The notes beneath the pieces are model-generated. The model was not told the DNA's origin and did not search any database. It saw nothing but the letters and a program-made list of their open reading frames with translations. DNA of 64,000 nt, taken from Ilyomonas sp965199845. GTDB lineage: Bacteria > Bacteroidota > Bacteroidia > Chitinophagales > Chitinophagaceae. The DNA is taken from NCBI GenBank assembly GCA_965199845.1, contig CBDATZ010000024.1, positions 124,001 to 188,000 on the forward strand. Direction: 5' to 3'. Both the position numbers and the translations under genes were made by a program. Positions 25,264-33,940 of this stretch are shown here, piece by piece; the first letter of the stretch is position 1, and every line of letters begins with the position of its first letter.

Positions 25264-26016
25264 ATGAACCATTATTCAGACAACGAAACCATTTCGTTAT
25301 TACACTTCCGGCTTCGTTCGGCACGCCATAAAAAGCGGGCACAACACGAAGACCGCGAAAAGAAATTATTAGCTCTTCATTGGGAAGAGAATGATTTGCA
25401 TCATCAGCAGCGCAGCTTGGGTTGGGTTGAATTAAATCCACCTGTGATGCGCGGATACAAACGATATTTTGTATTGCGTAATGATATAGCAAAGAGCAAG
25501 CAAGCCAATTTCTTCGAAGGACTGTTAGAGAAGATAAATACAACGCAATACAATTATCGGAAAGACTTTAAAATAAAGAGGCGTAAAGGCGGTAAAAAAG
25601 TGTATAAAGCGACAAAACAAACTTTACTTCAGTTTGAAGAATCTTATTTTAAAAGGCAGATATTCAGCGAAAAAGAAAAGTCATTTTTTGAAGAGAGATG
25701 GATGCAATATAAAGAATCAGGCAAACCGTATAAAGCCTTTGTTATTGCTGAACCTTGGCGCTTTGTATTGCGCGTTCGTCCAAATATTATTACGAAAGCA
25801 AGGGTAAGAGATGAAGTGATTGAAAGCCGCATTCAGCAACTCAGAAATTACTTTCAAAGAAATGCTCTTCGTGGCAAATTGAATCATCTGACAGATGGAC
25901 ATAGTTATTCCTGGCGGGAAGGCGAAAAGGCGAAAGAAAAAAATCCTTTCCGAAACAAACCACTCGCAAAAATTCTGGATGAGTATTATAGAATAGAAGA
26001 AGAAAAGATAATATAA
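25264..26016 (+). CDS. rtcB-cluster companion protein, unknown function
   Basis: This 250-residue, very basic protein is dense in Lys, Arg, Trp and aromatic residues: GWVELNPPVMRGYKRYFVLR near residue 55, a Lys/Arg-rich stretch near 105-120, and EPWRFVLRVRPNIITKARVR near 170. The composition suggests nucleic-acid binding. I recall proteins of this type beside rtcB in Bacteroidota but know no assigned function. It is the first gene of a same-strand group with an AAA+ ATPase and the RNA ligase. A role in RNA repair together with them is inference from position. Confidence 0.7.
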   Translation: MNHYSDNETISLLHFRLRSARHKKRAQHEDREKKLLALHWEENDLHHQQRSLGWVELNPPVMRGYKRYFVLRNDIAKSKQANFFEGLLEKINTTQYNYRKDFKIKRRKGGKKVYKATKQTLLQFEESYFKRQIFSEKEKSFFEERWMQYKESGKPYKAFVIAEPWRFVLRVRPNIITKARVRDEVIESRIQQLRNYFQRNALRGKLNHLTDGHSYSWREGEKAKEKNPFRNKPLAKILDEYYRIEEEKII

Positions 26017-26127
26017 TCAACAATTAAAAACAAAGTATATGCGCCCTCTTGTAATGAAGTAGGTAAGTAAACCATAAACATACAAATGCTATGATTTTAT
26101 TGTAATTACTATTTCAAAATAACAACA

Positions 26128-27204
26128 ATGGACAATTTGAATTATCAAAGAGTGCTGAATGTAAACGGCATTCTTGATGGAAATTTTTTAGATACAAAGC
26201 ACTTGTATTTCTATCACTTTAACCAGTTTGCAAGCAGTCATTACCGCTCTGGTGTAGATGGTGAAAAAGCGTGCGCAGCCTTCAGGCAGAAATATGCAGA
26301 GTTGATTGCAGATACACACCAGTATAAATGGTTTAACCGACAAAAGAAAAAGTTCACTTTCGATACAACGATTATCATTTTGAACAACCAGGTAATGGTA
26401 GAATTCGATGATACTTATTGCTGGATTTTTCACAACAACACGCAGGATGCATTTGTAACGGAAGTAACAGAATTGCTCAATAGTTTTAAAGAAAAGCAAC
26501 GCAAAGAACCGTTGGAGATTAACCTGATTGTGCAAAGCAAAAATAGTATGTATCTGAAGCCGATGGAAACAAAGCGCACGAAGCTTGATCTTGATTTGTT
26601 TTATGAAGATGATTTTAAAGCGGTGGATGACATCATCCGCAGACGATTAAACCAGAAGAAAGACAAGGGCATTGTGCTGTTGCACGGACTGCCGGGAACA
26701 GGGAAAACAACATACCTGCGTTACCTGATTGGTAAGATAAAAAAGCGTGTATTGTTTCTCTCGCCGAATGTAGCGGGCAACCTGATGAATCCTGATTTTA
26801 TTGATTTATTGATTAACAATCCGAACACAGTTTTGGTGATTGAAGATGCAGAGAATATCATCATGGACAGGCGCACAAACAGCAGCTCGGCGGTGAGCAA
26901 TTTGTTGAATATTTCGGATGGTTTGCTGGCTGATTTTTTGAACGTGCAATTGATCTGTACATTCAATAGTTCGCTCACGATGGTTGACAGTGCGTTGATG
27001 CGCAAAGGCAGGCTAATTGCCAAGTATGAGTTTGGAAAACTGAGTGTTACCAAAGCGCAAAAATTGAGCAATCATTTGGGTTTTGATAAGCGTATTGAAG
27101 CACCGATGACGGTGGCGGAAATCACCAACCAACACGAGCAGAATTTTGATACAAAACAGGTGCAGATATTGGGTTTCAGAAGGGAAGAAATTGTGCAGAA
27201 TTAA
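26128..27204 (+). CDS. AAA+ ATPase (BCS1-like type) in the rtcB cluster
   Basis: The C-terminal half of this 358-residue protein is an AAA+ domain: Walker A HGLPGTGKTTYLRYLIG near residue 190, Walker B TVLVIEDAENIIMDRR near 235, sensor 1 QLICTFNSS, and a likely Arg finger in ALMRKGRLIAKYEF. Motif spacing resembles BCS1-like AAA proteins that thread folded substrates. The N-terminal 160 residues are of unknown fold. The gene is 111 bases after the companion gene and 263 bases before rtcB, with the candidate RNA in that gap. An ATPase here could load or strip RNA or remodel RtcB, but this is inference. Confidence 0.88.
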   Translation: MDNLNYQRVLNVNGILDGNFLDTKHLYFYHFNQFASSHYRSGVDGEKACAAFRQKYAELIADTHQYKWFNRQKKKFTFDTTIIILNNQVMVEFDDTYCWIFHNNTQDAFVTEVTELLNSFKEKQRKEPLEINLIVQSKNSMYLKPMETKRTKLDLDLFYEDDFKAVDDIIRRRLNQKKDKGIVLLHGLPGTGKTTYLRYLIGKIKKRVLFLSPNVAGNLMNPDFIDLLINNPNTVLVIEDAENIIMDRRTNSSSAVSNLLNISDGLLADFLNVQLICTFNSSLTMVDSALMRKGRLIAKYEFGKLSVTKAQKLSNHLGFDKRIEAPMTVAEITNQHEQNFDTKQVQILGFRREEIVQN

Positions 27205-27289
27205 ATGACACTAGTTAGGCAGTTGAGATTTTTAATGACTGTTTGGCAAAAAATGCAGGAAAAGCACAATTGAAAAACAAAAGCGGATG

Positions 27290-27400
27290 GGCTGCGGGAT
27301 AGAAGCGGAAAGCCCGCAGCCATATAAAGAGCAACGGAATATGGCGAGGACTTGGAGCGAATAGCCCGAACCGAAGATGAGTGGTGGCTGAACGTTGGGA
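27290..27400 (+). ncRNA. Candidate structured RNA between ATPase and rtcB
   Basis: The first module is a perfect 9-bp stem GGCTGCGGG (27290-27298) / CCCGCAGCC (27313-27321) with a 14-base loop containing AGCGGAAAG. About 30 bases later a related segment, GGAGCGAATAGCCCG, repeats the loop-plus-CCCG signature without the full stem, and a small TTGGG/CCCAA hairpin follows. Similar paired AGCGGAAAGCCCG-type modules occur, from memory, between genes in other Bacteroidota genomes without a name known to me. It does not encode a plausible protein. Whether it is an independent RNA, part of the rtcB leader, or a dispersed repeat cannot be settled here. Confidence 0.5.
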
Positions 27401-27467
27401 GCCCAAAGGAATTGTATTAGGTAATAAGTATTAAGTAATAAGAAGGCTAACGGCTCATAGCTGATAG

Positions 27468-28949
27468 TTGACAACTAAAAAACAAATGGCAACATTATCA
27501 TTAACAGGAAAAGAAATTCGCGCACTTGGCTACCCGGAAAGTCCGGTAATTAGTGTGGCAATGAATGTGATGAAAAAGAATTATAAATATCACACAAAAG
27601 AGGAAGTATTGAAGGTGCTTCAGAATATTATAACAGAACCGGCGATGTTTCTGGAAAATGAAATATTGGCACCGATTGCGAAGTTGCTGATACCAAAAGA
27701 AGTTACAGAAAACGATGAAATTGCGTTGCTGAACAAAGGCGTTCAATTCAACATTTTTGGTGCAGAATACATTGAAGAAAGTGCGTTAAGTCAAATGTAT
27801 AATGCGGCGAAATTGCCCATAAGTATTGCCGGTGCTTTAATGCCGGATGCACACTCCGGTTATGGCTTGCCGATTGGTGGCGTACTGGCAACCGAAAACG
27901 CTGTAATCCCTTATGGCGTTGGCGTTGACATTGGTTGCCGCATGTGTTTAAGCGTGTTTGATATTGACCCGAAAGAGTTGATAAACCGCGAAAATTATTT
28001 CACGCGCGAGTTGAACGAAGCTACATTGTTTGGCGCTGGTAGAGAGTTTTCGAAAGTATCGTATGATGAAGTTTTGGACAGCCCGGTATTTAGTGAAATT
28101 CCATTTGTAAAAAACTTACAAAACAAAGCTGTAAAGCAGTTGGGTTCGTCTGGTTCCGGCAACCATTTTGTTGAGTTTGGCGTGGTAGAAATACCACATA
28201 AAGATGATGTATTGGGCTTGGAAGCTGGTGTTTATTTGGGCTTGTTGTCGCACTCAGGTTCGCGTGGTTTGGGTGCTAATATTGCAAATCATTTTACAAA
28301 GCTGGCAAGAGAAAAAAGACGATTACCAAAAGAAGCGTCGAACCTTGCTTGGTTTGGAATGGAGGAAGAAGAAGGCGTTGAATATTGGATGGCGATGAAC
28401 CTTGCCGGAGATTATGCTTCGGCTTGCCATCATATCATACATGCGAAGATTGCAAAGCAATTGGGAAGACAGCCTTTGAAAATGGTAGAAACCCATCACA
28501 ACTTTGCGTGGAAAGAAATGTATGAAGGCAAAGAAGTAATTGTGCATCGTAAAGGTGCAACGCCGGCAGGTAAAGATGTATTAGGCATCATTCCCGGCAG
28601 CATGACGGCGCCTGGCTTTATCGTGAAAGGTTTGGGCGAAGCAGCTTCTATCAATTCGGCATCGCATGGTGCAGGCAGAAAGATGAGCCGTACGGCAGCG
28701 ATGAGAAGCATTACACAAGTTGCTTTGAAAGAAGAATTACACAAGCAAGGCGTGAAGCTGATTGGCGGTGGATTGGATGAAGCGCCGTTTGCTTACAAGA
28801 ACATTCATGATGTAATGAATGCGCAGAAAAATCTTGTTGAAACAACAGGTTTGTTTTATCCGAAGATTGTGAAGATGGATGGTGCGGTGCATAAGACGCG
28901 GAATAAATTGCGTCCTGAAAAAGGAGATACGTATGTAGACGGAGAATAA
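27468..28949 (+). CDS. rtcB: RNA-splicing ligase RtcB
   Basis: RtcB joins RNA 2',3'-cyclic phosphate or 3'-phosphate ends to 5'-OH ends using GTP and Mn2+. The 493-residue frame contains the expected metal and nucleotide sites: PDAHSGYGLPIGGV, YGVGVDIGCRM with the metal-binding Cys, GSSGSGNHFVE, LLSHSGSRGLG, HRKGATPAG and SASHGAGRKMSR, where the His is the guanylylated residue. A second ATG at 27486 is equally possible. It is intact and ends in a strong terminator. The usual RtcA cyclase and RtcR regulator are not nearby; instead it sits with an AAA+ ATPase and an unknown basic protein. Confidence 0.96.
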   Translation: MTTKKQMATLSLTGKEIRALGYPESPVISVAMNVMKKNYKYHTKEEVLKVLQNIITEPAMFLENEILAPIAKLLIPKEVTENDEIALLNKGVQFNIFGAEYIEESALSQMYNAAKLPISIAGALMPDAHSGYGLPIGGVLATENAVIPYGVGVDIGCRMCLSVFDIDPKELINRENYFTRELNEATLFGAGREFSKVSYDEVLDSPVFSEIPFVKNLQNKAVKQLGSSGSGNHFVEFGVVEIPHKDDVLGLEAGVYLGLLSHSGSRGLGANIANHFTKLAREKRRLPKEASNLAWFGMEEEEGVEYWMAMNLAGDYASACHHIIHAKIAKQLGRQPLKMVETHHNFAWKEMYEGKEVIVHRKGATPAGKDVLGIIPGSMTAPGFIVKGLGEAASINSASHGAGRKMSRTAAMRSITQVALKEELHKQGVKLIGGGLDEAPFAYKNIHDVMNAQKNLVETTGLFYPKIVKMDGAVHKTRNKLRPEKGDTYVDGE

Positions 28950-28951
28950 GA

Positions 28952-28979
28952 AAATGCCCGGCTTTTTGCCGGCATTTTT
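28952..28979 (+). terminator. Terminator after rtcB
   Basis: AATGCC-CGGC and GCCGGCATT arms around a T-rich loop followed by TTTTT, three bases after the rtcB stop. Confidence 0.85.
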
Positions 28980-29122
28980 GTGCAGAAAAGTTATTTGTGT
29001 ACACGGTAATATTTTGATTCTTAAGCCGGAATTATATAGACAAGATTTGTATTGCCGGTTTTTCTTTTATCAATCTTTTCTATAAAACAAAAAAGTAAGA
29101 ATTTTAAGCCGAATTATATCAC

Positions 29123-29608
29123 ATGCTATTTCTGAGAAAACATAAAATGCTGATTGTTTACGGGCTTGCTCTTGCTTTGCTGTTTTTATTGCTAAAGCTT
29201 GTTGAATATCGCCTTCTCATCATTGATCACAGTGTTGAAATTTATGCGGGCAGCATTGCTTTGCTGTTCCTGTTATTAGGCATTTGGCTGTCGAGAAAAA
29301 TCTTCAGTCCGAAAAAAGAAATTACCATTATAGAAAAGGAAAAAATAGTGGAGAAAGAAGTATTTATTTCAGTTCCGCCATCTTTTGTATTGAACCAAAA
29401 AGCGCTGGCAGAAACAGACCTTAGCGCCAGAGAATTAGACGTATTGCAACTCATAGCAAAAGGCATGAGCAACCAGGAAATTGCAGCCGAATTGTATGTA
29501 TCAATAAACACAATCAAAACACATATCACCAACCTGTTTTATAAACTGGAAGTAACGCGCCGGACGCAGGCAGTAGAAAAAGCAAAACAACTTTCTATCA
29601 TCCCTTAA
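29123..29608 (+). CDS. Membrane-anchored LuxR-type HTH regulator
   Basis: Two hydrophobic helices occupy residues about 10-30 and 38-57, followed by a Lys/Glu-rich linker likely to form a coiled coil (ITIIEKEKIVEKEVF). The C-terminal LuxR/GerE domain is complete: LSARELDVLQLIAKGMSNQEIA, VSINTIKTHITNLFYKL. DNA binding by a membrane-bound regulator suggests it reports envelope state. It has no receiver or sensor domain. The gene is monocistronic or leads into the DUF4199 gene 123 bases downstream. An alternative start is ATG 29147. Confidence 0.88.
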   Translation: MLFLRKHKMLIVYGLALALLFLLLKLVEYRLLIIDHSVEIYAGSIALLFLLLGIWLSRKIFSPKKEITIIEKEKIVEKEVFISVPPSFVLNQKALAETDLSARELDVLQLIAKGMSNQEIAAELYVSINTIKTHITNLFYKLEVTRRTQAVEKAKQLSIIP

Positions 29609-29730
29609 CAATCGCCTTTTGGTATGAAAAACAAGTCAATTTCATCAAAATCACCCGAAAGTATGAGCGGTTTGGATCGTGTTTTACACATCTTGCAATC
29701 AAATAGTATCACTCACCAAAAACAACTTGT

Positions 29731-30285
29731 ATGAAAAAAAACGTTCTGCTTCGCTATGGTACATTCGGAGGTCTTATTGTAGCTTCTGTATTGGTTATCT
29801 CTACTTCGTATTGCACGCAAACCGGGCAATACGAAGGCAATATGATTATCGGCTATGCCGCTATGACACTTGCTTTCTCCCTCATTTTTGTTGCCGTTAA
29901 GCAAGTAAGAGACAAACAAAATGGCGGCGTCATCAGTTTTGGAAAAGCTTTTAAAGCTGCTCTTTTGGTAACGTTGGTTACATCTACTATTTATGTTGTA
30001 ATCTGGTTGATTTGTTACTATTTTTTCATTCCCGATTTTATGGATAAATACACGGCTTATGTATTGAACAAAGCCAAGACAGACGGAACAAGTGCGACTG
30101 AATTCGCGAGGCAAACCGCGCAAATGCAAACCTATTCGGATATGTATAAAAATCCTTTGTTTGTGATATTGCTTACCTATATGGAAATTATCCCGGTTGG
30201 GATAATTGTAAGTCTTGTAGCCGCATTAATTTTAAAACGAAAAAACAATCAGTCTCAGAAAAATGTGTATGTAGCAGGCGTCTGA
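29731..30285 (+). CDS. DUF4199 membrane protein
   Basis: The 184-residue protein has four membrane helices (around 12-30, 40-58, 76-100 and 145-165) and the family's features: GGVISFGKAFKAALLVTLV between helices 2 and 3 and a soluble loop before the last helix. DUF4199 proteins are widespread in Bacteroidota and of unknown function. It follows the LuxR-type gene and ends before a bidirectional terminator. Confidence 0.85.
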   Translation: MKKNVLLRYGTFGGLIVASVLVISTSYCTQTGQYEGNMIIGYAAMTLAFSLIFVAVKQVRDKQNGGVISFGKAFKAALLVTLVTSTIYVVIWLICYYFFIPDFMDKYTAYVLNKAKTDGTSATEFARQTAQMQTYSDMYKNPLFVILLTYMEIIPVGIIVSLVAALILKRKNNQSQKNVYVAGV

Positions 30286-30311
30286 AAGATAGTTCTACGT
30301 ATCATCAAAAG

Positions 30312-30358
30312 AAAAAAGCATAACCAAAATAAATGCTACCTGGTTATGCTTTTTTTTG
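30312..30358. terminator. Bidirectional terminator
   Basis: AAAAAGCATAACCA and TGGTTATGCTTTTT form a 14-bp stem, T-tracts on both strands. It lies between convergent genes and can serve both. Confidence 0.85.
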
Positions 30359-30369
30359 ATGATTTGGAA

Positions 30370-30615
30370 CTACTTCGTAGAATCTTTATGAGTTGTATCA
30401 GTCATTGGCGTTGTACTTGTGTCTGTCTTTGTAGAAGACGTGTCTGATGATGATGAGGTAGTTGTACTATCAGTTGTCATAGAACCGGATGCGGCTGTAC
30501 TGTCTGATGAGGAAGTAGCACTGGTTCCGCTTGCGCAACTTGTAAAAGCTGTCATTACAAGCACAAAAGCGAAAGAAACAGAAATTGCTTTGCAAATTTT
30601 TTTGGCGTTGATCAT
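30370..30615 (-). CDS. Small Ser/Thr-rich lipoprotein
   Basis: The 81-residue protein has a lipoprotein signal peptide ending in the lipobox AFTSC near residue 27, and a mature part made almost only of Ser, Thr and Asp (SSSSDTSSTKTDTST). It should be a membrane-anchored, disordered surface or periplasmic peptide. Function is unknown; such low-complexity lipoproteins are common in Bacteroidota. Upstream, 30616-30880 holds AT-rich DNA and the terminator of the next gene. Confidence 0.75.
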   Translation of the reverse strand: MINAKKICKAISVSFAFVLVMTAFTSCASGTSATSSSDSTAASGSMTTDSTTTSSSSDTSSTKTDTSTTPMTDTTHKDSTK

Positions 30616-30824
30616 ATTGTAAGTTTTGTCAAATTTATAACTTGTTGTTTTTTGGCAAAGCTTTATTTTTTATTTATTGATTTTGATTTGATGTTTTATA
30701 ACTATCAAAAGGATTTGCAATAAAACAAATTGCGATTTTCATATCAAACTCAATACAACATTATAGCCGGTAATATTAGCCTGGCAGATAAAAACAAATA
30801 ACAAGTGAACGATTTGTATGAACA

Positions 30825-30863
30825 TAAAAAAACGCATTGCAGATTAACTACAATACGTTTTTT
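30825..30863 (-). terminator. Terminator after the inositol oxygenase gene
   Basis: AAAAAACG-ATTG and CAAT-CGTTTTTT arms enclose a 10-base loop about 20 bases beyond the reverse-strand stop at 30881; T-tract in the direction of the gene. Confidence 0.7.
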
Positions 30864-30880
30864 AATATAAAACAGAATCT

Positions 30881-31774
30881 TTAGAACTTCAATTCAGCCG
30901 GTAAATACTTCGCAACCAAATCTTCATAATACGGACGAAGCTCAGCCCAGTTTGGCGGCGTTGGATTCTTTGAATACAAATCATACGGATTAAACAACTT
31001 CACCCATTTCAGCATCTTGCGGTCATGATCGTCAAGCAAATAATCATACGCGCCTTCTTTGTGCCAGGGATAAAACGAATGATAACGCAGCATGTATAAA
31101 CCTTCTTCGGGCAAACTATCTTTTGCTATATTATACACGTATTCATCGTGTCCCCAACTCATGGTTACATTGCGCAAACCGCAATTCGGTTCATACACGC
31201 CAAACTTTGTATTGTAACGTTCATTAGTAGAATCGGGATTATTTGTAAAGAATTCAGGATACACAATTTTATTTGAATAGGCGCAGCCAACCGGAAAAGT
31301 ATCGCCCACAACAGCCCATTGCGGCTCGCCAAACAAGCAAAGCACTTTACCCATATCGTGCAACAAACCTACAACCACCATCCAGTCGGGATGACCGTCT
31401 CTGCGAATGGCTTCCGAGGTTTGCAACAAGTGCTGAAACTGGTCAAGATCTGTATCCGGATCAGAATCATCAACCAGTTGGTTTAAGAACTGGAACGCAT
31501 CCCAAACGGGCATTTTTTTCTTATCAAACTTTAAATAATTAGCCCGCTTTTGCTGCACAAAATCGTATGTTTGATAGGTATGATTCAACCGATAAAATTC
31601 ACGAACCGTATCACGTCCCGGCTCTTCATAATTGCGATATTCTTCTGTTGATTTTGATGTGGCAATATCTTCAGGATCCGGATAACGTTTCAGCAAATCA
31701 TCTTCCCATTCATCAAGACTGCCAAGCGGATTTATTTCGGCTACCGACAATTGATTTTGTTTTACAGCATTCAT
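30881..31774 (-). CDS. Inositol oxygenase (MIOX)
   Basis: This 297-residue protein matches myo-inositol oxygenase, which cleaves myo-inositol to D-glucuronate with a di-iron centre. The family blocks are clear: NHTYQTYDFVQQKRANYLKF, the HD-domain metal motif VGLLHDMGKVL, FGEPQWAVVGDTFPVGC, SWGHDEYVYNI, and RYHSFYPWHKEGAYDYL near residue 235. Length equals that of eukaryotic MIOX. Bacterial homologues are known in some Bacteroidota. It is divergent from a sodium/solute symporter gene, so both are likely part of uptake and oxidation of inositol; downstream glucuronate genes are not in the window. Confidence 0.93.
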   Translation of the reverse strand: MNAVKQNQLSVAEINPLGSLDEWEDDLLKRYPDPEDIATSKSTEEYRNYEEPGRDTVREFYRLNHTYQTYDFVQQKRANYLKFDKKKMPVWDAFQFLNQLVDDSDPDTDLDQFQHLLQTSEAIRRDGHPDWMVVVGLLHDMGKVLCLFGEPQWAVVGDTFPVGCAYSNKIVYPEFFTNNPDSTNERYNTKFGVYEPNCGLRNVTMSWGHDEYVYNIAKDSLPEEGLYMLRYHSFYPWHKEGAYDYLLDDHDRKMLKWVKLFNPYDLYSKNPTPPNWAELRPYYEDLVAKYLPAELKF

Positions 31775-31901
31775 AACAAGCTTTTTTAAAATTGAAAAAT
31801 AAAGTTAGCCAATAACTCATTATCAAACACAGTAACAATTAAAATAAAAATTATGTATTGATTGAATATATTGTGCTTTCAATAAACGAACCATTGCCGC
31901 C

Positions 31902-33563
31902 ATGAAACTGCATCTTGCCGATTATCTTATCATTCTTATCTATTTCGCTTTTGTTGTTACGGTTGGTTTTATTATTAAAAAGAAAATCAAATCCAGCAAC
32001 GACTTTTTATCGAGCGGCAGAAACATCCCGTTATGGATAACCAGCCTGGCTTTCATATCAGCCAATCTTGGCGCGCAGGAAGTTTTGGGCATGGTAGCAT
32101 CGGGTGCGAAATACGGCATTATGACGGTGCATTTTTATTGGGTCGGCGCCATCTTCGCTATGGTATTTTTAGCCGTGTTTATGATGCCTTTTTATTATGG
32201 CAGCAAAGCCCGCAGCGTGCCCGAATATTTATCTATGCGCTTCGATGAAAAAACAAGAGCATTGAACGCTGTTTCATTTGCCGTGATGACGATTTTCTCA
32301 TCAGGCATCTCGTTATATGCACTGGCAAAATTGCTCGAAGTTATTTTGCATTGGGACTTTGACGTATCCGTATGGCTGGCCGCCGGTATTGTTATGATTT
32401 ATACTTTTTTAGGTGGATTAACGAGCGCCGTATATAACGAAGTGCTCCAGTTTTTTTTGATTGTATTGGGTCTATCGCCGTTGGTAGTTATAGCCTTGCA
32501 CGATGCCGGTGGCTGGGAGAATATAAAAGCGAACTTAGCACCGCAACTGACACATGCCTGGAAATACATGGGCAAGGCAGATGATAACCCGATGGGATTG
32601 AATTTTATTTCGTTGATATTCGGGCTTGGCTTCGTAATGTCGTTCGGTTATTGGTGCACCGATTTTTTGGTGGTGCAAAGAGCTATGATCGCGCGCAATA
32701 TGGGCGATGCTCAACGCACGCCTGTTATGGCTGCCATACCTAAAATGCTGATGCCGCTGATTGTTGTATTGCCGGGTGTTATAGCCATTGCATTAATGCA
32801 GCCGGCTTTGCAATCAAAAGGATTTCGCATACCATCAACTGCAAGCGGCGAATTGGATTATACAATGACATTGCCTTCGCTCATTGCACACTATTATCCA
32901 AGCGGAATATTGGGCGTTGGTATTACCGCTTTGATTGCTTCATTTATGAGCGGCATGGCGGGTAATGTTACGGCTTTTAATTCTGTTTTTACGTATGATA
33001 TTTACCAATCTTATTTTGTAAAAAACAAGTCAGACAATCATTATTTATGGGTGGGTAAAGGAATTACGGTGGCAGGCATTCTTCTTTCCATTATTACCGC
33101 TTACATCGCCAAAAGCTTCAATAATATAAACGACTTTCTGCAACTGGTTTTCAGTTTTGTAAACGGACCTCTTTTCGCCACGTTTTTATTAGGTATGTTC
33201 TGGAAACGCACCACTGGTCACGGCGCGTTTTGCGGCTTGCTGGCAGGCACAGTAGCAGCCGCCCTTACACATGGATTAACCATTGCCGAAGGCAAAGGCG
33301 GATGGATTGCGCCTTTGTATGAAATCCGGAGTGGTATGGGACAAGCTTTTATTGTAGCCGGTGTATCGTGGATAGCGAATTTTGTAGTTACCATCGTGGT
33401 GAGTTTGCTTACCAAACCCAAGCAGGATGAGGAATTGAAAGGGCTTGTCTATTCACTTACCGTTAAGCCTGAATATCACGAACAAAAATGGTATAAACGA
33501 GTTGTGCCAATCAGCATTGTTCTTTTAGTTATCACTGTATTGTTAAACATCATTTTCTTCTAA
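31902..33563 (+). CDS. Sodium:solute symporter (SSS family)
   Basis: The 553-residue protein has about 14 membrane helices, the SSS core beginning with YLIILIYFAFVVTVGFIIKK and DFLSSGRNIPLWITSLAFIS, and the family pattern GGLTSAVYNEVLQFFL. It would import a sugar or polyol with Na+. Divergence from the inositol oxygenase gene (127 bases apart) points to myo-inositol as the substrate, by context only. The gene is followed after 10 bases by a small membrane-protein gene. Confidence 0.92.
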   Translation: MKLHLADYLIILIYFAFVVTVGFIIKKKIKSSNDFLSSGRNIPLWITSLAFISANLGAQEVLGMVASGAKYGIMTVHFYWVGAIFAMVFLAVFMMPFYYGSKARSVPEYLSMRFDEKTRALNAVSFAVMTIFSSGISLYALAKLLEVILHWDFDVSVWLAAGIVMIYTFLGGLTSAVYNEVLQFFLIVLGLSPLVVIALHDAGGWENIKANLAPQLTHAWKYMGKADDNPMGLNFISLIFGLGFVMSFGYWCTDFLVVQRAMIARNMGDAQRTPVMAAIPKMLMPLIVVLPGVIAIALMQPALQSKGFRIPSTASGELDYTMTLPSLIAHYYPSGILGVGITALIASFMSGMAGNVTAFNSVFTYDIYQSYFVKNKSDNHYLWVGKGITVAGILLSIITAYIAKSFNNINDFLQLVFSFVNGPLFATFLLGMFWKRTTGHGAFCGLLAGTVAAALTHGLTIAEGKGGWIAPLYEIRSGMGQAFIVAGVSWIANFVVTIVVSLLTKPKQDEELKGLVYSLTVKPEYHEQKWYKRVVPISIVLLVITVLLNIIFF

Positions 33564-33573
33564 ACTTGTTATT

Positions 33574-33765
33574 ATGCAGAAACGTTTTACATCGTTAAGT
33601 TTTATTATCGGTTTGTTCTTCCTGCTTGTCGCGCTGATATTATTGTTTGGTTACTTTGTAAGCGCCCTGTTAGCTGCGAATATTAATCTTTACGCGGGTA
33701 TTGCTTTTTTACTGTTTGGTTTGTTTATGATTTTGATTACACCGAAAGATGATGATTCGGAATGA
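33574..33765 (+). CDS. Small membrane protein, 63 residues
   Basis: Two hydrophobic helices (LSFIIGLFFLLVALILLFGYF and NLYAGIAFLLFGLFMILI) fill this protein, with an acidic tail DDDSE. It starts 10 bases after the symporter stop and is probably co-transcribed, perhaps as an accessory subunit. No assigned family. Confidence 0.7.
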   Translation: MQKRFTSLSFIIGLFFLLVALILLFGYFVSALLAANINLYAGIAFLLFGLFMILITPKDDDSE

Positions 33766-33940
33766 GGAAGATGTAAAATGATTATTCTTAAATTTTACAA
33801 TATTATTCTATCCAATTTTTATAAATTTTGAAAAAGGGAAGAATAAATTTGAATGTAGAATCAAAAAATTCTTAACTGTGAAAAACTTGGCTTAAATAAA
33901 AAAAATTAGGTGTTTAGATTTGCTTAGGAACTGTAAATAA

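Noticed and set aside
27215..27474. Reverse open frames in the ATPase-rtcB gap
   Set aside because: They arise from the GC-rich repeated modules of the candidate RNA and look like no protein.
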